From assembly GCA_963682175.1 (NCBI GenBank), contig OY821772.1, positions 17,476,743-17,540,742 on the forward strand: a DNA stretch of 64,000 bases, read 5' to 3'. Below are positions 1-10,497 of the stretch, in pieces (within the stretch, counting starts at the first letter, position 1; every line of letters starts with the position of its first letter). This DNA is from Triglochin maritima (lineage: Eukaryota > Streptophyta > Magnoliopsida > Alismatales > Juncaginaceae). The notes under the pieces were generated by a model. That model searched no databases, was not told the origin of the DNA, and was given only the letters and a program-made list of their open reading frames with translations. The position numbers were made by a program, and so were the translations under genes.

Positions 1-187
1 CAGGAGACAACACTTCTCCTCCTTGACGAAAAAGGTGTTTAATGGCTTATTGCACATGCTAAGTGCAACCGTGATTCCTTCAAAAGTGTGTTAGGATTTC
101 CATAGTTTACGAATGTTTTTTCCTTTCTTTCATTTTTCTCTTTCTTTTTTTTGCTTGAGACTAGCAAAAGTTAGGTGTGTGAGTATT
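1..187 (+). mobile_element. 3' internal tail of an Athila-like Ty3/gypsy element, cut by the window edge
   Basis: This stretch closely matches 4013-4196, the non-coding tail just before the second LTR of the neighbouring element. Shared features include the CAGGAGACA block, TTGCACATG..TAAGTGCAA and the purine-rich tract before TGA. It therefore belongs to an element whose body lies to the left of the window and whose 3' LTR is 188-1650. No coding potential is visible. Confidence 0.7.
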
Positions 188-1650
188 TGAATGACATCAT
201 ATCATGCATATATCCTTTATTTTAACCTAAGCAATGCTACGTAATGAGTTTTTTTTAGGTTTCAGAAATAAGACAAATGCGAAGAAGAGACACAAAAATG
301 ACCTAAAAGTAAAACTTATGGACTGAGATGCAAGAGAGAAGGACCCAAATTTAAACGAAAAGGACCAATGAGAAAATTAAGAAGCTGCACACCATCATGA
401 GGAGTATTTTGACAATTATGGTATAAATATCAACAACCAAATCAAGTTCAACAAACATGAAGAAATCAAGCCAGAATCAAGCCACCCAAAACCATACCCC
501 ATCACCCAATCCAGACCGCCAATTGGTGGTCCAAAATGCTCCAAACGATTCATGGTTTAGTCGGGTGTTCGATTATGTTGTTTTATATCCATTTATAGTA
601 TGTGTTTAGTCCCATACCGGAGGATTGTCTCAGGTTACCTTTTTTCATGGCTATAAATAGAACGTTTCCTCCTCCTTTGTAAGGTATTTGCTCTCTTGGG
701 GGTCATTCTCTCTATTTGGAGTAAAGTCTTGGAGCAAAACTCTAGTGGAGAGATGCTACTTGTAATGTGATAGAGCAATAAAGAATGTTTTGTTTGTTCA
801 TGTTGTCTTTTTTCTAATTCTTGCATGCTAGCTTAATTGTGTTTTAGTATTCAGTAGTAGCGAGTAGTTCCATCCCTTGGAGTGGAGATGATGTACATTT
901 ATGAGGTTGTGAACGGTTGAGGAATTTAGATTGTGTACACTTGAATGTTTGTATGTTCATCGGGTTTGTTTTATGCATCTACATGTTGGGCGATTTTTTA
1001 TGGGTTTTGTCATAAGATTTAGACACTTCCCATGCTTGGTTTCGTCATGCTTATTGGCTGAAATTTCCTGTTGGGTATGCTTTATTTTAGTCGTGTGTTT
1101 GTATTAGTGTTTAATTGAAGAAACTTTGTTTTCATGAGTTTTGCCATAAATTTCAGACACTTCCCATGCTTAGCTTTGTTCTTCACATGAGTTCTTGGTT
1201 TTTTATGAGTTTTGCCATAATGTTAGACACTTCTCATGCTGAGCCTCATCTTGTGATAATCAAGTAGTAATTGCTAGTACGTTGTGTGAATGGATTGATA
1301 GGTTTTGCCACATCTTTAACACTTCCTATGCATGAACACACATACATGACACACACACATGCTTACGTGCATCATTCATCATTTCTCTCACCTCATATAT
1401 GTTCACATTCCACCCTTTGGGGGTTTTATTCCTGAATTTCATCTTTCTTATTAGTATTTGCTTAGTTTAGTTTTCGTTCATCTCGTGTTTTCATTTCCTT
1501 GTTTGTTGATTACAAGTTTAGTGTCATCAACTTCTTCACCCATATTTTCTCACTCACCTTCGAAAGAACCAGAATCAACACACCTCCCTGTACATCGACC
1601 CATATTTGTCACGTCTCCACCGACATCGTGCACTTGCGGTATTTAAAACA
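188..1650 (+). repeat. Athila-like LTR (LTR1)
   Basis: The LTR starts TGAATGACATCATATCATGC, matching the starts of the LTRs at 4197, 26248 and 31675. A TATA box (TATAAATA) lies at 652-659, preceded by a GACCGCCAATTGG palindrome near 519. The 3' part has the family signature of a CACCTCCCTGT..CGACCC block followed by CACTTGCGGT. The right edge is abrupt: coding sequence for the end of reverse transcriptase starts about 20 bases later with no primer binding site, so the 5' part of the internal region is deleted. The exact 3' boundary is uncertain by about 20 bases. Confidence 0.78.
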
Positions 1651-1659
1651 AACACCTCA

Positions 1660-2890
1660 AGGCACCAGTGAAGACTGAACCCTTCGAGTTGATGTGATGC
1701 ATCTGACTTCATTATGGGTGCAGTGCTTCGGCAACGATTGGACAAATTGTCTCATGTGATCTACTAATCCAGTAGAACACTCAATGATGCCCAATTGAAC
1801 TACACTGTGACCGAGAAAGAATTCTTAGCGATTATATTTGCTTGGGAGAAATTCCGGTTGTACTTTATTGCCTCCCATATGATTATCTATTCTGATCACA
1901 CAACCATCAAGTACCACATGGAGAAGAAAGATGCAAAATCTCGACTCTTGGGATGGATCTTGATGTTACAAGAATTCAATCTCCAAATTCGGGACAAAAA
2001 AGTGTGACAATGTTGTAGCAGACCACGAGTCTCGTATTCAGACGACCAACCCACATGACCAAATTATTAATGACAAATTTCCTAATAAACAATTGTTCAC
2101 GATCGAAGATAACTCCTGGTTTGCTGACATCGTGAACTACCTCGTGACCGAGCAACTTCCTGTGCATTGGTCAAAATCTGACCAAACCAAATTTAGATGT
2201 TATGTCAGATTCTTTCCCTGGGACGACCCCTATCTATTCAAATACTACTTTGACCAAATTTTTAGGTGGTACGTCACAAACAACGAGTTCCAAAGTGTGC
2301 TCGATATTTGCCAGTTTGAGGCATGTGGAGGACACTTTGAAGCAAAGAGAACTACCGCCAAAGTGCTCCAATCTGGATTTTACTAGCCTTCGCTTTTCAA
2401 AGATTCTTACGAATTTTTTAAGCAATGTGATAAGTTCCAGTGCCTTGGCAGGATAAATCGACGTGATGTGTTGCCTTTGTAAAATATTCTTGTCGTCAAC
2501 ATTTTTGATGTGTGGGGCATCGACTTTATGAGTCCTTTCCCGAATTTGTTCAGAAATGTTTACATTCTGGTGGTCATTGACTATGTGTCTAAGTGGGTAG
2601 AGGTTATCCCCACAAATACCAATGACAACAAGGTGGTCACCAAATTTTTAAATGACATTTTTGTGCGATTTGGTATTCCTCGTACCATAATCAGCGACAA
2701 GGATACCCACTTTGGCAATCTCTCTTTTGAAACACTTATGTGGAAGTATTTGATCACCCCCCAGTCTGCGAACTCATACCATGCACAAACGACGAAAATT
2801 TGGGTTTGTGTCCATCAACATGACCATGAAACCTTCCTTGTGCTTCAAGTTTGGTCAGATCTTTTACTTTTTCATCCAAAATTCATGTAG
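1660..2890 (+). pseudogene. Athila-like pol relic: RNase H and integrase
   Basis: Translation gives a decayed Ty3/gypsy pol. The CDASD motif of the RNase H start is near 1695, TEKEFLA near 1812 and YSDHTT near 1890. A frameshift near 2005 leads to the VADHESR linker, a degenerate zinc-binding integrase N-terminus (GGHFEAKRTTAKVLQSGFY near 2325-2385) and the integrase core (VWGIDFM near 2510, [19 protein letters not shown] near 2665). It stops after about two thirds of the core and runs straight into the 3' untranslated region. Gag, protease and nearly all of reverse transcriptase are missing. In an intact element these domains degrade the RNA template and integrate the cDNA. Here frameshifts and deletions make it non-functional. 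The wording of the integrase core is that of the Athila lineage as I know it. Confidence 0.85.
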
Positions 2891-4196
2891 TAGCATGCTT
2901 GCATACCTTGAGGACAATGCATAAAATAAGTGTGGGGGTGTTTTACGTGTGTACATAGTTGAGTCTTTTCCTTTTCTATTGTATTTTTTGTGTGAATTGT
3001 TAGGGTCATGTTAGTGTGCTGCTTTTATTATCGATATATCTGCTTACCATGATCATTGGGTGACTTATGTTATTTTGTTTGCCTAATTCTTTAAATTTTC
3101 ATATTTTTTTCAAAATCTTCACGTGTTTGCGAAAGAAAATATTTTGTGGGTTTGACGTGTGTTTAGCATGTGCCAAACCGTTGAGAGGCAAAATAAAAAG
3201 TAAGCTCCCAGAATTGACTCGAACATGATGCATTAGGATATCTAGGACACCAGTTTTATGTTTTATCTAGTCGTAAGGATGCATCCCGATTTTCTCTCGG
3301 GAGGAGAGTAATCATAGGTTTTAGTACTCAAATAAATAAATAAGTCCACCCTGAACATAGTGAGTCGAATAATTCGTGTTTGTTAGTATAACAAAGTTTG
3401 TCGTATTCATGGACTTGTAAACTCCTGTTGTGAAACCTTAAGTGTCGGGGTTTTTGTTCATATGTAGATATGAAATAAGTGAGTTGAATATTCTTTCTTC
3501 TCACACGGCTCCTATCACTCGGGAAATTAGGTCCGAGGAGATTTTGTGTCTTGTGCTTTCGACTCATCTGACTTGGGATGCACCTACTGAACTCCCGTTA
3601 CACGGGTGGTAAGGATCACCTTATGTGGAGATTTTGGGGAAGATGTACGTAACAGTGTAAGTCATCATAGGCAATGATGCACAAAACCTGACCCTTGGAG
3701 AATTAAACATCAACTGGTAAAAAATGATGAAAAAGGAGAAAAAAAGAGATATGGTAATGCAAATAAGAACCTTTATCGACTTTACACTTTGTATCACTTT
3801 AGTATTTTAAGGTTGTCATGTCTTTCAGTTAAGTACTTAATTAACTTGCACGAATAATTCATTAGGCTAGGTGTGTGGACTGGATACATATGTCGGCTCG
3901 TCTCGTAGAATTACCGAGTCCAATGATCGACAAAAGTAGGTGCGACGAGTCGAGTTGCTAGGTTGAATAATGCATCAATATTCTGATTTTGTTAGTATAT
4001 CTGCTGAAAACTCTCAGGAGACACCACTCCTCCTGACGACAAGAAGGTTTAACAACTTGTTGCACATGTTAAGTGCAATCGTGATTCCTACGAAAGTGAG
4101 TAAAGATTTCCTTATTTTCCGTATGTTTTTCATTTCTTTCAATTTTCTCTTTCTTTGTTTTGTTCGGGACTAGCAAAAACTAGGGGTAAGGATATT
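2891..4196 (+). other. Non-coding 3' internal region of Athila-like element 1
   Basis: No open frame of interest. The segment contains GAGGACAATGC..AAGTGTGGGGGTG near 2908-2940, a hallmark of Athila 3' regions, and ends in a purine-rich tract (AACTAGGGGTAAGGATATT, 4178-4196) directly before the LTR, the likely polypurine primer. Diverged copies of this region lie at 1-187, 37700-38835 and 43020-44535. Confidence 0.7.
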
Positions 4197-5482
4197 TGAT
4201 TGACATCATATCATGCATATATTCGTTTCTTATATCCTCTATGTTGAATCTAAGTAATGCTATGTAACAAGTTTTATGTTTAGGTTTCAAGAATAAATAG
4301 GTTTCAGAAGAAGAGACACAAAAGGACATGGACGAAAGAAAAATGACTAAACAATGAGACTACACATAGTGTAAACCAAAAGGACCCAGATGTAAACCAA
4401 AAGGACCAATGAGCAAATCAAAAAGCTCCACACCATTAGATTTGGGCCTAAACTCCAGCAACTGATTAGGGTGCACTACACATGAAGAAATCAAGCCATC
4501 AAAGTGTCCTCCAAAACCGGGTCGGATCAAAGCAATCCAAACCATTGATTGGTGGCTCTAGACCGCCGATTACCTGTTTCCATGACTATAAATAGAATTT
4601 TTCCTCCTCCCTTCTAAAGGACTCCTCTCTTGGTGGTCATTCTCTCTCCTTGGAGTAGAGCCTTGGAGCAAAACTCTAGTGGAGAGATGCTACTTGTCAT
4701 ATGAGTGAGTAAATAAAGAAAAATTTGTTAGTTTTATATTGTCTCTCTTTTAATTCTTGCATGCTTAATTAATTTTGTTTGTCTTAAGCTTAGTAAAATT
4801 AATTAGCATCTTTTCTTTTCCTAGCTTAATTAGCTTAATTTTGTTTTGTCTTTTTTTTTAATGAGTAGTTAGTAGTTTCATCTCCCTTTTAGGGGAAGTT
4901 GATATTTATACATGTCATGAAGAATGAAGAATGGAATGAATGCTACATTTTACTTTATGTGATGAATGTGGGTATGCTTGTTTGAATAAAAGAGAATACT
5001 TAACTTGATGGTTTCTTCCATACTCATTAGGTACATCCCATGCTTGTTTACGTTCTTAATAACAAACTTGTTTATGCTCATATCAATCAACTAGGTTAGT
5101 CATTTGGATGATATACATTGCCACAACCATTATGTACTTCCTATGCATAAAAACATAACCTACACTTGTGCCCTATTGAATGCAATCCTCACCACTATAT
5201 TTCATGTGTACACACACTCCACCTCAAGGGGCTTCTCTTCCTGAATTCCAACTTGCTTTTATAGTTATTTAGTTTACTTTCATTTCTTCTCGTGCTTTCA
5301 TCTTCTTTGTTTGTTGCTTGCTAGTTTAGCGTAGTTTAGTTAGTGTAATCACACTTCTTCTCCCCTCATTTTCCACTTGATTTCCGATGAACTAGACTTG
5401 ACACACCTTCCTGTGGATCGACCTGTATTTGTCCCGTTTTCACCGACGACCATGCACTTGCAGTTAAACTTGATTTCAATTA
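4197..5482 (+). repeat. Athila-like LTR (LTR2, 3' LTR of element 1)
   Basis: Starts TGATTGACATCATATCATGC directly after the purine tract and ends near TGATTTCAATTA after the CACTTGCAGTTAAA signature. TATA box TATAAATA at 4587-4594. A diverged pair of GGCGGT/ATTGG palindromes lies just upstream (near 4540-4565). It is clearly diverged from LTR1, so this is an old copy. Confidence 0.8.
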
Positions 5483-6320
5483 GCCTCATCCTCTGGAATT
5501 TTGTGTTGGAGTTGTGAGGTCAAGTTCTACCACCATCTGATGTAGTCCTTAAAAGTTTCATCCTTTCGTTGTTATAATTCCATTAGTAGTTCTTTGTTTA
5601 GCAAAATGTCAGTGTTCCCGGCATACTAGTCCACAAATTTTTGCGTAGTTTCTACCTACTTGATAAATCATCGACTTCCAGGGAGGTGAACCAAGCTAAT
5701 GGAGGGTATGTCAGACCCTTTTGAAACAAACTTACATTGCTCGCTTTGGTAGATCGATGTGTGCTAAATCTTAACAATGACTTTTACATGTGAGACTAAG
5801 CATCCTTGCCTATCATATTTGTTAAACTAAGGGATTCGAAAGTCAGCGGCCAAGGGCACCCTCGGTATGTAGCTTAGGTTCTCGAGATCTGTAATTGGGG
5901 CCACATCACCAAACACCCATTTTATCGCCTCCTCTATGTGTTCATATCTTTCAGTAGTTTCATATTGTTGGAGGATTTTATCTGCCTAGGATTCAAATTT
6001 ATCATGGTATTTCTCACCGAACACCTCTTGCTCGTACTCTAACTGTCATCTTTGTTGTTCGCTGAGTTGCCTCTGTATCTGGTTCATTCCCTCTCTCATC
6101 ATCTGCTATAACCGTATGGCTGAGTTTTGCATCATCTGCTATTCTCTCTACTCTTTCGTACATGTTGGTTTTTCTTTTATACCTTGTCTAGTATCCGTGA
6201 CTAGAGTGTTGAGAATCTATGGTGCTATAAAATAATTTCAAGAAAACAATGTGCTCCGCAACGTTACAATTTCACACATGGGTGTTCCTAAAAGGATGCC
6301 TACTCCGGGTAGTGTTATGT
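5483..6320 (-). pseudogene. Ty3/gypsy gag relic (antisense)
   Basis: No long open frame remains, but the reverse strand translates to a recognisable retrotransposon gag. From about 6100 downwards are a Q-rich coiled segment, then FNKYDRQG (near 5825), and near the end NKELLMEL and DETFKDYIRWWQNLTSQ (near 5510-5590). This matches the usual order of a KYDG..H entry motif followed by the E-S/T-F-x-x-Y-x-x-R-W motif of gag capsid domains, most like the Tat side of Ty3/gypsy. At least five stop codons interrupt it. It is opposite in strand to the Athila element on its left, so it belongs to another, older insertion. Confidence 0.6.
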
Positions 6321-6531
6321 GGTTTCTGTTACAACCCTAAACCCATTAGGGTGCTAATGGGGGATTAGGAGCAGAGAGGTGATTAAGTGGTGGCTTTGCA
6401 TGGGGTGATGGGTTGCACAGTGATGTGCATGGGGAAGAGAAGGGTGGCGTGCACAGTGGTCTGAGGGTAGGGTGATGGTTTGGGGTGGCTGTGATGATGG
6501 GTGTTGGGTGGGGTGTTTAGAGAAAACATTC

Positions 6532-6540
<9 letters not shown>

Positions 6541-6562
<22 letters not shown>
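6541..6562. repeat. (TC)11 microsatellite
   Basis: Perfect TC dinucleotide run preceded by a looser CT-rich tract. Confidence 0.9.
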
Positions 6563-6888
6563 ACATTCGTTTCTCTCATTGCACCATCTCACTCTCTCCT
6601 TTTTCTCGTGCGGCGACTAGCAGTGGAGGAGGCGACTCCGGTGGGGTAGGTGTGGTGCTAGCGTGAGGCGTGCAGAGTAGATCATGCGAGGAGGATCACC
6701 GGAGGCAACAGAGGCGCGAGCGAGGCTCCGGCGGATTCGTTGCTTTTGAGAGGTATGACAGTTCTTAGTTTGGTTTTGTTGCTCACCCTCGTGGGAGGGT
6801 GGTGTTGGTCGGTCAGGGAGGTCAGAGACCTCTCCGACGTCGTTTTCCGTGAAAAATCTCGGCTGGCGCGAGGTTGAAGACGACCAAC

Positions 6889-7372
6889 GGTCGACCGGAC
6901 CCTTCGGGTGGTCAACCGAATGTATGTATTTTGTCTGTCTGTTGTGTTTCGGTCGACCGGTTCCTTGTGTTTGGTCGACCGGAACTTAAGTGTACTGGTT
7001 TTTATGCATGTTTGCGGTCGACCGTTATATGACGTAGAAATAATAGGATGACCCTATTAGTTTTTGGTCGACGGAGACCCCTGAGTCGGTCGACCGATAG
7101 TTTGAATTTGATGTTGACCAGACTCCGGATTTTGACCTCGTTTCGGTCGACCGGTTTTAAACATTCGGTAGACTGTTGGGACTTATGTTTTGCGCAAATA
7201 GTTCGACCGTTGCAGACGCTTCGGTCGACAAATTCCCTTGTGGAGCGGTCGACCGAGTTGTCACGTTCGGTCGACCGATTCCCTTGTGTAAGCGGTCGAC
7301 CGTTGTCACTTTCGGTTGACCGATTCCCTTGAGGAAAACGGTCGACCGAGTTGTCTCTTTCCGTCGACCATT
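6889..7372. repeat. Array of about 16 GGTCGACCG palindromes
   Basis: The palindrome GGTCGACC, usually within CGGTCGACCG, recurs at about 6888, 6950, 6972, 7015, 7066, 7086, 7144, 7222, 7245, 7266, 7291, 7312, 7339 and 7361, with weaker copies at 7168 and 7200. Spacing tightens to 21-27 bases in the last 150 bases, where copies sit in a repeated phrase (..CGATTCCCTTG..). The resulting open frames on both strands, full of STE and VDR residues, are by-products of the repeat. The same motif recurs in the Angela LTR at 17249-17560. Confidence 0.85.
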
Positions 7373-7790
7373 TTGCACAGGACAAAATTTCTGGTTCTGC
7401 TTAGGATGCCAACTCTATCCACGGAAACCCGTGTCCTCGCCTTGTGCGTGAGCTGGGAGGTGACGGTGGGCGCGTTACGCGTGCCTACCAGGGACCGCCG
7501 TGTGGAAGTGTGTGGGTGTTCGAGACGCGTCACCTCCATGTATGGATCGTGACTAATGTGATTGATTGATTGGACTCATTGTAGTATAGCAGGCCTGAGG
7601 GATCGCGAATCCCAATGTATTACATTTTCTGTTAAATTAAAATTTTAATATTAGTTGTATTTATGTGTTAAATTGTTGTAGCTTTCATTATTTCTATAAC
7701 ATGCAATTTGTCATGAAATGTACGAGTAAAGTATTTTTTAATTATTAGAATTAATTCTGTTTTTTTTTCATGAACAGTTGTTTTGACAAA

Positions 7791-10292
7791 ATGAGTCATT
7801 TAAGTAGAAGTCGCTCTATACAAAACGAACGTGAGTATAATGATGCAGTGGATAGAGAGTCTATTTCCCCACTTCTCGGAATACCAAATTGCATGTTCAG
7901 AGTCAATGATATTTCCACAAATGTAAGTACCAAAAAAATCATATTGTGTAAATTTTCTAAATATTTAAATTACATTTTTTAAATTGACGTATTTTTCACA
8001 ATATATTTGAATATATTATAGCCGGAGGCTGTTTTGGAATGTCGTACACATCGTCCAGTAATTCCTTTCCACGATTGTTTTAGTCAAGCACTCAAAAATT
8101 TGGGATTATATCAACTTGCCCAAATAAAACATACAAGGACAGACAATAGATTGATTACTGCACTTGTAGAGCGTTGGCGTCCTGAGACTCACGCTTTCCA
8201 CTTACCGGTTGGGGAGGTTGGATTAACCTTGCAGGATGTTAGCTGTTTGTGGGGTCTACCTATCAGTGGTATTCCAATAATCGGGCACAGTGATCGAGAC
8301 AGTCGTGAGTTAATTAGAAATTCCTTTGGGATTGATATAAACGCCGAGATTATGAAAAAAGGTAAAAGAACGGTAGGAGGAGATGAGCCACAAATGTTCA
8401 AAGAGTCCGGATTTAGCATCAATTTGCAATGGTTGCGGGTAAATTACGGGAATCTGCCAGAATTTCCCACAGATGAAGAAGTGGCACAATATACACTGGC
8501 TTTCATTTTAGATTTGTTTGGATCCATGGTTTTCCCAGATAGCTTTGGGACAGGTGTTCCAGTTATGTATTTGAGGTTTTTGCAGGTGTTGGACAAGCCG
8601 ATAGTATACAATTGGGGTGCGGCCGTGCTTTCATGTTTATATCGCAACTTGTCTATTTCATGTCAAACTGGAAAAAGGAACATTGGTGGTGCATTGTTAC
8701 TTCTTCAACACTGGTCTTGGACTCGGTTTCCCGTAGCCCGGCCGAGACACGTGGGTCATGCTGAGTGTTTGGTGGAGACGACCTAGAATCGCGACCTCCA
8801 TTTGCTATTAAGTGGCAATACCCACAGACTTATGAGGTTAGTGCCGCACATAATTGTCTTACACATTACAGAAATGAATTTGAATGTATGTTGAATGAGC
8901 ATGTAAACTGGCAGCCGTATTACTACTGATGCTGCATATTGGCTTGCGAGAGTCCCTTTGATTCATTTCTGGATGATTTCATGGCATTATCCAGAAAGAA
9001 CTATGAGACAATTTGGATTTTATCAGACGACGTCACCGCCAGAACCTCATCCGTGGACAGAACTCAAAAGACTTGATAAGATAGTACATGCAGCCCGACA
9101 GAGAGATGATTGGTCAGCGAAGCATGAAATTTACATACGAATGTGGGACAGACCGCATATTCTTCATGAAGGTCGACCATATGATCCGAGAGAAAAATGA
9201 CGGTAACGTCAGTGGTTTCAGCATAATGGTATGTACACAGTCTACATACGAGGCCAAATAGAGTTCGGTCTGGAAAGGCCGTTGCCACCCATACGTGATT
9301 CTATCGAGGACTTAGGTTACGTTCCTGGTGGACCACGTATTCGACGTATGGTATGTTTTTTGAACTACAATTCGACGTATTCGACGTTCCTTGTTGTGTT
9401 TCACTATCTAATTTTCAAACTACAATTGCAGGGCTTACGTGGTATTCAACGGGCTAAATTTGTTATCAAGCAGCTGTACAAACGTGGAACTAAGGGACTC
9501 TGTAAAATGTTGCTGAAGAGTCACCAACTCGATGTTGTCGACTGCGATCAGGTGCACGAATTTGAAAGAGTATTGTGTGATGTTGGATTACCTGCAGATG
9601 TGGAGTCGATTCCTGAAGATGATGATGGTAATAATGAGATTCGTGATGATTGTCCTGTACAAAGAGTTGCAGACCAAACAACAGATAGTTTTAGGCTATC
9701 CAATGCATCATACGATGATTTTGTCCCAGATCCATCACAGTTTGGATATTCTCAAACATATGGTGACATTGGCGCAGGACCATCGCAGCCAACCCAGTTT
9801 GGATATTCTCAAACATATGGTGACATTGGCGCAGGACCATCGCAGCCAACCCAGTTTGGATATTCTCAAACATATGGTGACATTGGCGCAGGACCATCGC
9901 AGCCAACCCAGTTGGGGCTTTCCCAGATTCCCGAAGATTATCCAACTTATCAGACACCTAGTAGTAATTATGATACCTCTCAGTTGGCGCAAACAGATTT
10001 CGGGTCTTTGTTGGATGGTATATTCAGCCCATTTACTGACCAATGGTACACTTGTGAATTAAATCCTGTACCTTCTATAGTTTACGAGACTCAGTCCCCT
10101 CAATTGCCTGTTCAATATCAGTCACATTTTCGACCTGTTGAGTCTCATTCACCTGTTGAGACTCAACCCCATTCTGACTTGGTTCCATACGTCTTCTCTG
10201 ATGATGAAGAAGAATCAGTGCATGTTGCGACTCCAGTCGGTCGAGGGTGCCGACGCAAGATGAAGACAAAGATTTTCACTCCCACGCAGTAG
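7791..10292 (+). pseudogene. Plant mobile domain (PMD, MAIN/MAIL1-like) gene, decayed
   Basis: Exon 1 (7791-7922, ATG chosen by continuity) encodes MSHLSRSRS. A GTAAGT..TATAG intron (7923-8021) leads to exon 2, which opens the PMD: FHLPVGEVGLTLQDVSCLWG near 8194-8253 and DLFGSMVFPDS near 8512. The domain continues after frame changes near 8770-8790 and 8932 (AAYWLARVPLIHFW near 8936, WSAKHEIYIRMWD). It is broken by TGA and TAA around 9198-9206, then runs through a second GT-AG intron (9351-9431) into a Q/S/P-rich acidic tail with three identical 19-residue repeats (9738-9908), ending at TAG 10290-10292. PMD proteins such as MAIN and MAIL1 are nuclear factors in transposon silencing and gene expression, and related PMDs ride on transposons. 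With several lesions this copy is probably a pseudogene. It could instead have more introns than I can place. Confidence 0.75.
9738..9908 (+). repeat. Three identical 57-bp coding repeats in the PMD gene tail
   Basis: Three copies of a 57-base unit appear identical as read. Each encodes QFGYSQTYGDIGAGPSQPT. The length is a multiple of three, so the frame is kept. The lack of divergence, next to a gene with several lesions, points to recent expansion or homogenisation. Confidence 0.92.
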
Positions 10293-10395
10293 TTCATATT
10301 GTAATTCAGTTGTACTCGCGGTTGTACTTTAAGATCTTATTGTACTTTTGTCATCTTAATTGATATGGTTTGACTTATAAATAAGACATTATAAA

Positions 10396-10497
10396 CATTA
10401 CAACACATTTAACATTACAATACATTCAACATTACAATACATTAAACGTTACAATACATTCAACATTACAATATATTAAACATTACAATACATTCAA
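10396..10497. repeat. 17-bp minisatellite, six copies, between the convergent genes
   Basis: Six successive units close to CATTACAATACATTCAA, alternating between TTCAA and TTAAA endings, which also suggests a 34-bp higher-order unit. The array lies between the PMD stop and the end of the MURA frame and overlaps its last codons. It may sit in the shared terminator region. Confidence 0.85.

Larger units (their letters stand above)
6327..7624. repeat. Possible solo LTR rich in GGTCGACCG palindromes
   Basis: The segment begins TGTTACAACCCTAAACCC, a TGTAACA-like start common in plant Ty3/gypsy LTRs, and ends TGTATTACA. It is flanked by GTTTC (6322-6326) and TTTTC (7625-7629), a 4-of-5 match to a target duplication. 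It holds a (TC)n run at 6541-6562 and the palindrome array at 6889-7372. No internal region or primer site adjoins either end, which favours a solo LTR. I saw no clear TATA box, so orientation and element family are open. Confidence 0.4.

Noticed and set aside
6309..6326. Primer binding site linking the antisense gag relic to the 6327 LTR
   Set aside because: Neither strand here resembles the initiator Met-tRNA or tRNA-Asp complement, so the two cannot be joined as one element with confidence.
7002..7385. Open frame of 127 codons on the minus strand in the palindrome array, with partners on other frames
   Set aside because: It arises from repetition of GGTCGACCG without stops. Its residues (STE, VDR) just restate the repeat in several frames, and no domain is seen.
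9532..10062. Second long frame and two minus-strand frames across the 57-bp repeats
   Set aside because: The repeat length is a multiple of three, so all frames stay open. The frame continuous with the PMD tail is the real one.
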